In this document: one piece after another, positions 8,926 to 16,563 of the stretch
How the letters are laid out: each line of letters begins with the position of its first letter
Position numbering within the stretch: the stretch's first letter is position 1
NCBI GenBank assembly: GCA_002323325.1
Contig: DCQA01000061.1
Coordinates: forward strand, 1 to 35,189
DNA from: Coxiellaceae bacterium UBA1530
GTDB taxonomy: Bacteria; Pseudomonadota; Gammaproteobacteria; Coxiellales; Coxiellaceae
Reading direction: 5' to 3'
Length of the DNA stretch: 35,189 bases
Notes under the pieces: model-generated
What the model was told of the DNA's origin: nothing
The model's input: the letters and a program-made list of their open reading frames with translations, nothing else
Databases searched by the model: none
Position numbers and translations under genes: made by a program

Positions 8926-9980
8926 TGTTCAATACCATTATTAACTGCTGATGATACTGACATCGATAAAACCTTATCACTTGGTCGAGATAAGATTGAT
9001 TGAGATGTTTTTTTTGAAAGATCATTCAATCGGTTTCTTATACCCCCATTCACCGCATTAAAGGATGCAGGTATTTTCCCCATCTTATTGATAAAATAAT
9101 CTGACACCATACCAGAGGCGTGTCGTGAAAACTCAGATGAGCCAATACTACCACCAAGATTCATCGCTAATGATGAGACTCGCATGACCTGCCAAACAGA
9201 TAGAAGACAAACAATATAAAAAGGTACAAAACTTACTAATGGAAAATCGACTGCTTGAGTTAAGTACTCATCGGCAACAATTGCCTGTAGCACTGACATA
9301 TTCAAGCAAACCGTTATATTGACAAAGATAACCACAAATACACACCCAGATAACGCACCAAGCCATCGCTCGAAAAAAACTCGAGTTGATGAGAATAGAG
9401 TAAAGCTGATAAATAATGGGCCTGCTGTAAACAAAGTGGCTAAGCATATCTGTGCCATAACCAGTTCTAGGAAAGCTGTACCAATCATCAGAATCCCTGT
9501 AAACCATACAACACATCCATCGAATAACGGTGCAAGTTTAGTAATACCTCCTTTTTGAAAAAGAAAGTTACCCACCTTGGCTACTTCTATCAATAATGAT
9601 TGTAACGCTCCAGACATTCCTTCTCCTGCAAAGTGAGGTAGCTCAACAGGAGTAGCCGTGAGCAGTACAGCACTGATCTCACTTGCTCCTCCCTGAAAGC
9701 CTTTAATCACAATAGAGCTAAAATTTCCCCAATTCATAGCAAAAAAATTTATAAGACCAATTTTTATAGTCGACTGTATAAATGATGATAAAGATAATTT
9801 AATCCAGCCTTGAGAAATCGATAAACCCATCAGTGCAATATATAAGACAATACTGATCATGAGAGGTGTCTTAAGATAACCCGAAAGTGCCATATAGCCG
9901 TTGTAAACGCAGTGATCTAAAAGCAGAGTCACTTCCTCTTGGTACTGGAGGATGATTGTGTCGTAAGCTGGTAAAGACAA
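8922..9980 (-). CDS. virB6: VirB6 polytopic inner-membrane protein
   Basis: A 352-aa TrbL/VirB6 family protein with about six membrane helices. The conserved central part is present (VVWFTGILMIGTAFLELVMA, then FTAGPLFISFTLFSSTRVFFERWLGAL, with the invariant Trp). It contributes to the inner-membrane channel for substrates. The chosen start is TTG at 9980, which directly follows the TAA of the upstream small gene and has AGG about 8 bases before it. The next in-frame ATG (9893) would drop the residues before the first helix. The C-terminal ~70 residues are soluble and serine-rich. Confidence 0.9.
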   Translation of the reverse strand: MSLPAYDTIILQYQEEVTLLLDHCVYNGYMALSGYLKTPLMISIVLYIALMGLSISQGWIKLSLSSFIQSTIKIGLINFFAMNWGNFSSIVIKGFQGGASEISAVLLTATPVELPHFAGEGMSGALQSLLIEVAKVGNFLFQKGGITKLAPLFDGCVVWFTGILMIGTAFLELVMAQICLATLFTAGPLFISFTLFSSTRVFFERWLGALSGCVFVVIFVNITVCLNMSVLQAIVADEYLTQAVDFPLVSFVPFYIVCLLSVWQVMRVSSLAMNLGGSIGSSEFSRHASGMVSDYFINKMGKIPASFNAVNGGIRNRLNDLSKKTSQSILSRPSDKVLSMSVSSAVNNGIEQ

Positions 9981-10346
9981 TTAAGGATACCTAGTATTGA
10001 TATAGCAAACCGTACATGAAATACCATAATCTATCGATTTATAGTATCGCCCCTGATAATTCATTGGCATTAATCTGATACACTCATACTTGAACAACTC
10101 TGATATTATTTCAATCTTCACTATGTAGTAGACTGTGTATGAATGAATCATCTTTTTATGATCGATGAAAATCACATGTAAAGTACGTGATACGGAGTAG
10201 AGCTTATTGTTTTTCGCAAGTGTCAAGAAAAATATAAGGATCGAAATAGCGGGAGATTTAACTGCAAAATAGATACACACATTTTCTAATTTACATATGA
10301 TATGTAATACAATAAGATCCATTTCATCGGCATTATCTATTATCAT
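9981..10346 (-). CDS. Small unrecognised protein between virB7 and virB6
   Basis: A 121-aa frame that fits exactly between virB7 and virB6. Its ATG overlaps the virB7 TGA (ATGA) and its TAA is followed immediately by the virB6 start, so it is translationally embedded in the operon. One hydrophobic segment (SPAISILIFFLTLA, about residues 31-44) is followed by a basic stretch and a tyrosine- and cysteine-rich tail (DYGISCTVCYINTRY). In conjugative P-type systems this position often holds an entry-exclusion or other small accessory protein, but I see no family motif. Codon use is AT-rich like its neighbours. The exact tiling argues for a real gene; function unknown. Confidence 0.55.
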   Translation of the reverse strand: MIIDNADEMDLIVLHIICKLENVCIYFAVKSPAISILIFFLTLAKNNKLYSVSRTLHVIFIDHKKMIHSYTVYYIVKIEIISELFKYECIRLMPMNYQGRYYKSIDYGISCTVCYINTRYP

Positions 10347-10495
10347 GAATCATATCCTTGTGAGTCCCATGTATTGATAGGCACCTGGTGGCAATATCTA
10401 CCAAAGTTCAAACAAGGCGATACAGTGTTATGATTAGAGGAGCAGCCTGAAATCGTCAAGACAAAACCAATAAGGATCACCGGGTATAACATCAT
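10343..10495 (-). CDS. virB7: VirB7-type outer-membrane lipoprotein (short hidden gene)
   Basis: A 50-codon gene overlapping the virB5 stop. It encodes MMLYPVILIGFVL then the lipobox TISGC-S, so it is predicted to be lipidated at Cys18 and held at the outer membrane. The mature part contains CLNFGRYCHQVPINTWD, a Cys-x6-Cys arrangement followed by PIN-W as in small VirB7-like lipoproteins, which stabilise VirB9. The start may be either of two adjacent ATGs (10495 or 10492). The stop overlaps the next gene by ATGA. Its position between virB5 and virB6, as in other P-type operons, supports the call. Confidence 0.8.
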   Translation of the reverse strand: MMLYPVILIGFVLTISGCSSNHNTVSPCLNFGRYCHQVPINTWDSQGYDS

Positions 10496-11178
10496 TCATC
10501 CCCCGTCGTTGATGGCAATGCTCTATACAGAGACTCTTCTGCTTTATCTTGTAGTTCTCCTTGGGATTTTTGAGCAACTTGTTGATTGATGATACTTTGC
10601 ATTTTCAGTGATTCCATTTGAATATAAGCAAGCTCAACAGCTATTCGTGAATTCAAGTCAACAGCAGCCTTAGTATTGGAGGCTTGATCAATTCGCTCAG
10701 AAAGTTGATGAATCTTATCAAGCTCCTGATTAACCTCATTAAATACGTAAGTCGAAGTGACACCGGAAGCTTGATTGGATTGAACAGATTGTTCGTATAA
10801 CTTTGCATCATCAGCTGTGGTGCCTTTTTCAAAATCGTCTTTTGAAAGCATAAAGTGGGATGAACTATAGTCGTGCCATAACTGATTGTATTCACTATTA
10901 TTAGCCGATTCACCTTGAAGGGCGTTATTCCATGTATTTGGAGAATATTGTTTATCCTTTAAATCAGATACGGAGTTAATCAAATTACCATAACCGTAAT
11001 GACCTTCAGAGTTTGATACTAGATGCTGAGTATAATCCTGTATCTGAGTGTTAATGGAGTCAATATGTTGCAACTGGGAATACTCGTTAGATAACTGAGT
11101 AATCGCATTTACATCAATAACAGGCAACATGGCGTAGACGGAGTTGTAGAGTAGTATCAAAAGAAGAATAATTAGCAT
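10492..11178 (-). CDS. virB5: VirB5-like minor pilus component
   Basis: 228 aa from the ATG at 11178. That start overlaps the virB4 stop by seven bases and follows GGGGGGAGT, a good ribosome site; the longer frame from 11208 lacks one. A signal peptide (LIILLLILLYNSVYA) precedes a helical, Gln- and Asn-rich mature protein. Coiled-coil-like ends (QLSNEYSQLQHIDSINTQIQ and ELAYIQMESLKMQSIINQQV) match the TrbJ/VirB5 family, which forms the pilus tip. Sequence conservation in this family is low, so position in the operon carries much of the weight. Confidence 0.85.
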   Translation of the reverse strand: MLIILLLILLYNSVYAMLPVIDVNAITQLSNEYSQLQHIDSINTQIQDYTQHLVSNSEGHYGYGNLINSVSDLKDKQYSPNTWNNALQGESANNSEYNQLWHDYSSSHFMLSKDDFEKGTTADDAKLYEQSVQSNQASGVTSTYVFNEVNQELDKIHQLSERIDQASNTKAAVDLNSRIAVELAYIQMESLKMQSIINQQVAQKSQGELQDKAEESLYRALPSTTGDE

Positions 11179-13643
11179 GGTACTCCCCCCATAAACTGTG
11201 GAAGCCATGCATCAGGATTATCTCCATGGATGGATATTAACTCTCGACAATACTTAACCGATGATGCTGACGATGAAAATACTTTTAAGTAATCATTCAT
11301 ACCCATTAGTGGAAATCGAAGAATCGTTGAATCATTCGCCTGCTTGAAAAGAAAATAATGTGTCTGGGATGAGATTTTTTTTAGGCAAAAAAACTCGCGT
11401 TCTGATAGATTAAAACCCTCGATATAATCACATGCCTGAGCTTGCGCGTTGGGGAAATATAATTGAGAAGAACTGTTGTCGAGTAAAATATGTGCAATCG
11501 ATGATTTTATCACCGTCTGTGCACTTTGTGTCGACAAGATAATATGTGCGTTACGTTTACGTAATGTTGGCAACCAATGTTTTAACTTATTTCTCCAATA
11601 TGTATGATTGAGGTATTGCCAGCCCTCATCTAAAAAAATAGAAACTAATTCACCATTAAGGCACCGTTCAATTCGATGAAATAAATACATCAGTAAGGCG
11701 ATAAATACAGGCCCAGGCTCGTTATCCATAAAGTGAGTAAGATCAAAACCTGTTGGATTAGAAAACTGCAAATCATCTTCAATATTATCGAATAGATATG
11801 CATATTCGCCATCGGGTGATCTATCTTTAGAATATAACCAACGTCTTAATCGATCCCAATACTTGAACTCAGGTGATATTCGTAGGGAAACCGTTGACAA
11901 ACGTCTATCAGATGGATGAAGGTGAGTAAAAGCGTAGTCGACAGCATCATTGATAATAGCCTCTGAATGCTTATCAAGATGTGACTCATTATCACGTAAG
12001 ACCAGTTGTTTCATCCAGGATTTAACGAATAAAATATTCTCAGGAGTTGACTCTAGATGAAAGGGGTTCATTTTTACAGAAGAAGTACTCGACGGAGTAA
12101 ATGACAAATAACAACCATGACACGCTCTGATATAGATTTCACACCCATTGTCACGATCAAAAAAAAACGAACGACCTCCATAACGAGCTAGCTGAGAATC
12201 ACAAAAACACATAGTTACTGTTTTACCAGAACCATTACCACCGATTATTAGTGTATGACCTGATGAGGGACTTTGTTTAGATCCTTGAGTATGTAAATTA
12301 AAATAGAAAGGTGACAGAGAAGACGTCTGAACAATAGACATGGATCTCCCGAGATGATTACAATCGAAATAGCCTGACTTATTATCGTGAAAAGAACAAA
12401 AATCAACGAAATTTAATGAATTTATCATTGCCGAACGTGCAACATAATTCAAATGTGTTGGTAGCATTGACCAAAATGCAGACTCTAACCCTAAGGTTTC
12501 TCTGACAACAATAAACCCGACGTCACTGTAACACGAAACAACTGATTGCAATGCCCGCTCCAAACGTTCAATCGTGTCTGAGAAAATCAACATAACTTGA
12601 TGATGCCTACCCATTCTAAGTCGATCTGACTGTACATCGTCACGAGCTTGTTGTAATTGCTCTATTTGTGAGTGACTGGGATCATTGATTGCAATCATCT
12701 TATTGATATGTTTTTTAATGCTGTCGAGGGAAAACTGTTTATTAATAAGTGAAAAAGTATTTACTTGAATAAATTCGCAAGGAAGTGTCAAAAGTGCATC
12801 CAGAATAGAAGGCGCGGTAGTATCCAAATAGGTTTTTAATGACAGCATTATAGCATGGCGCGTGTCACTCCTGAGTGGGCCCTTGAACTCAATGTGTTGA
12901 CCAAAATAGATCGACCCTTTGGACAACGATTGACTAATATTACCTGTAGGGTAAATAGAATCTGATGAAAAATCATCCTTGAAATCACGATCATAAAATG
13001 GAAATTGATCAGACTTCACTTTTACTGAACTTCCAAAATTCATAAAGCTACTTAGAAATTCAAGTAACTCACTGTATCCTAGGTGTTCGTCTTTTTCCCC
13101 AAGTAACTCACAGTGATATGACTTTAACGAAACTTTGACTTGATTGATTGTTGATATCAGTTTTTGAGCTTGTTGTAACTTAGCTTCTCTAAAGCGATAT
13201 CTAATGGATTTTGTCAGAATACTCCCAAATATCGTTTTTTTTCTTGAAGATGAAATACTTTGATCAATAACCAATGTTAAGTACCAATAGTTTTCATAGA
13301 AATCTGGCTTACCCTGATTATCCTGATACTCGCGATCAAATTTTTGACAAAAAAGACAAGAAAAATCACCTGATAAGCGCCTTTTTACTTTTTCACGTCG
13401 AAGCGTTATGTGTAGCGAGAAATAATCTTCAAGTGATGCGATCACTCTGTGCCAGTACTGTTTTTGATGAATCAAGTCAGCATCTGACTGGGTTTCATAC
13501 GGGAGACCGTATAACTTAAGTGTAGAGAACATCATTCCATCATGAGATTCAGCAATACTTGGCGAGTAAAGATGGGTAATTTTTATTCGGTCAGATATTT
13601 TCAATTCATTTTTACTGGTTTGTAATAAATTAGTAGGGTTCAT
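11172..13643 (-). CDS. virB4: VirB4-type secretion ATPase
   Basis: 823 aa from the ATG at 13643, which overlaps the last 14 bases of virB3; the frame extends upstream to 13748 but that part runs inside virB3. The N-terminal CagE/TrbE/VirB4 domain is followed by the ATPase domain. Its Walker A is IIGGNGSGKTVTM (about residues 465-477) and its Walker B is VSIFLDEGWQYL (about residues 665-680), with LSTQSAQTVIKS as the following sensor-like motif. It energises pilin extraction and pilus assembly with VirB11. There is no fusion with VirB3. Length is in the normal range of 790-870 aa. Confidence 0.95.
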   Translation of the reverse strand: MNPTNLLQTSKNELKISDRIKITHLYSPSIAESHDGMMFSTLKLYGLPYETQSDADLIHQKQYWHRVIASLEDYFSLHITLRREKVKRRLSGDFSCLFCQKFDREYQDNQGKPDFYENYWYLTLVIDQSISSSRKKTIFGSILTKSIRYRFREAKLQQAQKLISTINQVKVSLKSYHCELLGEKDEHLGYSELLEFLSSFMNFGSSVKVKSDQFPFYDRDFKDDFSSDSIYPTGNISQSLSKGSIYFGQHIEFKGPLRSDTRHAIMLSLKTYLDTTAPSILDALLTLPCEFIQVNTFSLINKQFSLDSIKKHINKMIAINDPSHSQIEQLQQARDDVQSDRLRMGRHHQVMLIFSDTIERLERALQSVVSCYSDVGFIVVRETLGLESAFWSMLPTHLNYVARSAMINSLNFVDFCSFHDNKSGYFDCNHLGRSMSIVQTSSLSPFYFNLHTQGSKQSPSSGHTLIIGGNGSGKTVTMCFCDSQLARYGGRSFFFDRDNGCEIYIRACHGCYLSFTPSSTSSVKMNPFHLESTPENILFVKSWMKQLVLRDNESHLDKHSEAIINDAVDYAFTHLHPSDRRLSTVSLRISPEFKYWDRLRRWLYSKDRSPDGEYAYLFDNIEDDLQFSNPTGFDLTHFMDNEPGPVFIALLMYLFHRIERCLNGELVSIFLDEGWQYLNHTYWRNKLKHWLPTLRKRNAHIILSTQSAQTVIKSSIAHILLDNSSSQLYFPNAQAQACDYIEGFNLSEREFFCLKKISSQTHYFLFKQANDSTILRFPLMGMNDYLKVFSSSASSVKYCRELISIHGDNPDAWLPQFMGGVPC

Positions 13644-13920
13644 AAGCTCTACACCCCCAGATGTGATAATTGGGATTATAACGAAGCGATAACCATTGAT
13701 TGAAAATTGTGAAAAAAAATGGATCATACTGGCAGCCAAACCATGCAATTATATGAAATGGCAAGTACAAGATAACCCACATTAAAGAATCGCTGAGTAT
13801 ACACAGCGAGAATATGATAATTCCGATGAAAGTGACAAACTCTAAAGTGACTCCGAAAAGAGTGAGTGGACGAGTCATAGCGACGAATAATGGACTATAT
13901 AAATACTCAGTATCATTCAT
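13630..13920 (-). CDS. virB3: VirB3 inner-membrane protein
   Basis: A 96-aa short membrane protein with YSPLFVAMTRPLTLFGVT, the family's N-terminal signature (LFxALTRPxxxxGV). Two hydrophobic segments follow, at about residues 24-41 and 44-62. It works with VirB4 in pilus assembly. It overlaps virB2 by four bases (ATGA) and virB4 by 14. Confidence 0.92.
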   Translation of the reverse strand: MNDTEYLYSPLFVAMTRPLTLFGVTLEFVTFIGIIIFSLCILSDSLMWVILYLPFHIIAWFGCQYDPFFFTIFNQWLSLRYNPNYHIWGCRAYEPY

Positions 13921-14213
13921 GTCCCAAGTCCTAACTGTTCTGCGATGTATCCAGCCGAAAACACGACTCCTATACCTATAATTACACCCAAAGCATGTGA
14001 TTTATTCATCTTACCTAAAGCAAGTGTGGAATAACCGACACCAATAATTGCCAGAACTAAGAGTATTTTAGCTGGAGCAGAAGTAACTAAATCTACTAAG
14101 GCATTCAGTACATTTGTAATCTGATCTGAATCTATATCATTACTATAAGAAAAACACGATAGTGGGAATAAGAAAGTATAAAATACAAAGTAAACAAAAA
14201 ATCGATAGTTCAT
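13917..14213 (-). CDS. virB2: VirB2 major pilin
   Basis: A 98-aa protein with a signal peptide (MNYRFFVYFVFYTFLFPLSC-type) and a mature part with two hydrophobic helices (APAKILLVLAIIGVGYSTLA and HALGVIIGIGVVFSAGYIAE) joined by a short basic loop (GKMNKS). This is the TrbC/VirB2 plan. The mature size is about 75 residues. A strong ribosome site AAGGAGA precedes the ATG. As first gene of the operon it carries the promoter region with the direct repeats described below. Confidence 0.9.
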   Translation of the reverse strand: MNYRFFVYFVFYTFLFPLSCFSYSNDIDSDQITNVLNALVDLVTSAPAKILLVLAIIGVGYSTLALGKMNKSHALGVIIGIGVVFSAGYIAEQLGLGT

Positions 14214-14248
14214 TAATCATTCTCCTTTTCAAGGTAGACTACTGACTA

Positions 14249-14263
14249 CAAAAATTTATATCA
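14249..14263 (-). promoter_or_regulatory. Candidate virB operon promoter (extended -10)
   Basis: Read on the minus strand, TGATATAAAT is an extended -10 (TG-N-TATAAA) about 40 bases before the virB2 start. It immediately follows one copy of the direct repeat GTGAAAAATACC. Assignment is by eye only. Confidence 0.45.
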
Positions 14264-14266
14264 CTC

Positions 14267-14333
14267 GTGAAAAATACCGTATCTCTTAAAATCCTGATAT
14301 TTTTTCTATGATCATTGTGAAAATACCATGATC
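14267..14333. promoter_or_regulatory. Direct repeats and inverted repeat in the virB2/membrane-protein intergenic region
   Basis: GTGAAAAATACC (14267-14278) and GTGAAAATACC (14317-14327) repeat 50 bases apart, close to five helical turns. The second copy sits inside the inverted repeat GATCAT (14310-14315) / ATGATC (14328-14333). The first lies just upstream of the candidate virB -10. They are plausible regulator sites for the divergent pair. Confidence 0.4.
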
Positions 14334-14473
14334 TTAAGTATGTATTTATCTCTAATCTGACCCATGAATTGATGAACATTAGGTCACTTTGTCCGCTTCA
14401 TATCAAGATTGTCCCATTGATAGAATCGCTATAAACTAGAACAATTGGATCATTAGAATTAAAAGGGAACACC

Positions 14474-16447
14474 ATGTCAGCTATTGACTATTGGCTTAGC
14501 AAACAATCAAAAAGGAATGAAAATTTCGTATCTCTATTTGAGGGATTATTTGATAAAAATGGATTGCCTTATGTTTTTTACCGCCTCCGTTTTTTTGGCT
14601 TATCCTCAATTATTGTAAGTAGTGTCCATATCATTGAATTCTTCATCATCTATCACTTTCTAGGCACCAACATCCTGGTATCATTGGCACTACTGAGGGG
14701 ATTCTGTTTCATTATTACAGGATTTTATTGGGGATTTTTAGAATGTCTGCGATCACGAATTCGTATTCTATACGCAAAACATCAAATAAGTGACATTAGA
14801 CAAACCATCAACCAATGGTTGAGACTATCGATGCTGATAGGCCTCGCGGCTTGCCTGACCTACTGTGTTTTATTTTCGATACTTCCCGCAAGATTTTCCG
14901 CATCGGAATTTGTATTTTATCTCACCTACTCAATCGCAATACTTGCACAGCTCGTTTTACAACTTATCGTCCTCACCTATCATTCGGGTGCATTTTCGAT
15001 TCGACGTATTGCCAGACCAATATTGTCTATCTCTGGAAGTGACATTCTAGGATTATTCATTCTCCTTATTTTATGGCCAATCACACATCTGTATAGTCTC
15101 CCTATCTCTTTGCTAATCACACAATTTTTCAGATTATTAATGACATACATATATACTAAGAGAACATACCTTTTATTAGGGATACATGAAGTTAAAGTAT
15201 CATCACACATTAAAAACATATCCATCTTCCGTGGCTGCCTATCAAGAGAAGGCATTTTGGCCGGAGCTTCTAACCTCGTCATGAGAGCAGAAGGCTTAAT
15301 ACTGATTCTATTATTTGCTTTTTCATCAAGTAGTAATCCCGATCATCTACTCTATTTCCTTTTTTTCTTCTTGATATCTCCATTCACTAAATACAGTTAC
15401 GATTGGGTCAGGCTGTTCTACTTTGATTTTAAAAAACTTGATCGACCCCTTTTTAAACAACTTTCAAAACGTCTAGTCATTATCACACGAAAGTATGGTC
15501 CATTGATTGGATTAATATTTTGGATACCCGTTCTGATTATTTCTCAATTCTTTAATCATATAAATAGTCAACTTTTAATGATTCTATGTTTATTTTTCAT
15601 GTTTAGACCCATTATTTCGATCTATCAAATGCATGCATTCACCGAACATCGCTATTGGGATGCCATTGTCTCCGGCATTCTTAGTATAGCACCATTAGTT
15701 TGTGTAATAGATGCTGATTGGTCTATTCAAGCTAATCTAGCTCTATTAACTTCATCTCAACTACTTGCTATAGCGTATCTTATAAAAGTGAATACGCAGC
15801 CGATTAAAACTTACCCTAAGGATAAATCCCCCCTACCTTTTTTTGAATGGTTAAGTCTTCTATATACACACAATAATTCCGGTTCCAGGATAGTTTATGA
15901 ATTCACGTTCAGTCATTTTATGTCGCACAGACAAGCCACACAATTAGCATCGATGATATCTGCGAAAATTGCAGATTATGGTGAGATTACAGAGTTCGAT
16001 TCATACCACTATCTCTTACAAACAAATTCTAACTACATGATTGACTATCAGTGGATGAATGAGATGAGTGCAGGACAAATCTATGATATACAACGATTTG
16101 ATATTGAGGATATCCTACCAAAACAGTCCATTGGTAAAAACAAACGATTGAGATTATTAAGAAAATACAGGCGTCATAAAGGCATCCATTGGGTATCAAT
16201 CATAGATCCTTATAACCTCCCACTGGATATCGACTATTTTGAACTACAAAAAGCCACTCATAAAGCAACCATCACACCTCTAAAACTGATTAAAATAGGA
16301 AAATATCAATTATCCATTACACTTTCTGAAAAAGGTATCGAGCAGCTGGTGTTTATTGAGAGGTCGATGATCAGCGACAATCAATTATCTCTTGTAGAGA
16401 ATCTAATTTTTCAAGAAAATGTATCCTCTATCAGAAACGCCCAGTGA
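14474..16447 (+). CDS. Large polytopic membrane protein with soluble C-terminal domain, upstream of the RT
   Basis: A 657-aa protein not assigned to a named family. Residues 1 to about 435 contain roughly 10-12 hydrophobic helices, in an arrangement reminiscent of MATE/Wzx-type flippases: paired helices, polar loops, and an Arg-rich cytoplasmic loop LECLRSRIRILYAKHQ after helix 3. Residues ~445-657 form a polar domain with many Tyr, His and Ile residues (VYEFTFSHFMSHRQATQLAS) and a basic run KNKRLRLLRKYRRHK near residue 565. No catalytic motif is recognised. The ATG at 14474 has AAAGGGA upstream. The gene runs in the same direction as the reverse transcriptase 116 bases downstream, so it may be co-transcribed and act with it, but it could equally be an independent transporter. 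Confidence 0.75.
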   Translation: MSAIDYWLSKQSKRNENFVSLFEGLFDKNGLPYVFYRLRFFGLSSIIVSSVHIIEFFIIYHFLGTNILVSLALLRGFCFIITGFYWGFLECLRSRIRILYAKHQISDIRQTINQWLRLSMLIGLAACLTYCVLFSILPARFSASEFVFYLTYSIAILAQLVLQLIVLTYHSGAFSIRRIARPILSISGSDILGLFILLILWPITHLYSLPISLLITQFFRLLMTYIYTKRTYLLLGIHEVKVSSHIKNISIFRGCLSREGILAGASNLVMRAEGLILILLFAFSSSSNPDHLLYFLFFFLISPFTKYSYDWVRLFYFDFKKLDRPLFKQLSKRLVIITRKYGPLIGLIFWIPVLIISQFFNHINSQLLMILCLFFMFRPIISIYQMHAFTEHRYWDAIVSGILSIAPLVCVIDADWSIQANLALLTSSQLLAIAYLIKVNTQPIKTYPKDKSPLPFFEWLSLLYTHNNSGSRIVYEFTFSHFMSHRQATQLASMISAKIADYGEITEFDSYHYLLQTNSNYMIDYQWMNEMSAGQIYDIQRFDIEDILPKQSIGKNKRLRLLRKYRRHKGIHWVSIIDPYNLPLDIDYFELQKATHKATITPLKLIKIGKYQLSITLSEKGIEQLVFIERSMISDNQLSLVENLIFQENVSSIRNAQ

Positions 16448-16525
16448 CTCCTCCAATCATAAGATAGCCACAATCACAGATATACGGCAGACAATGCATT
16501 CACATGTTAAATTGGTTAAATAAGC

Positions 16526-16556
16526 TATAATTGATACCAAGAACATCACTCAAGGA
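16526..16556 (+). promoter_or_regulatory. Candidate RT promoter and ribosome site
   Basis: A consensus TATAAT (16526-16531) preceded by GC, as in the RNA units downstream but without the TG extension, lies 32 bases before the ATG at 16564. AAGGA (16552-16556) sits 7 bases before that ATG. This decides the start: the longer frame from TTG 16531 would overlap the -10. No good -35 is seen. Confidence 0.45.
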
Positions 16557-16563
16557 CAACATC

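Noticed and set aside
13644..13748. N-terminal extension of VirB4
   Set aside because: It lies inside virB3 in another frame; the ATG at 13643 matches the family start.
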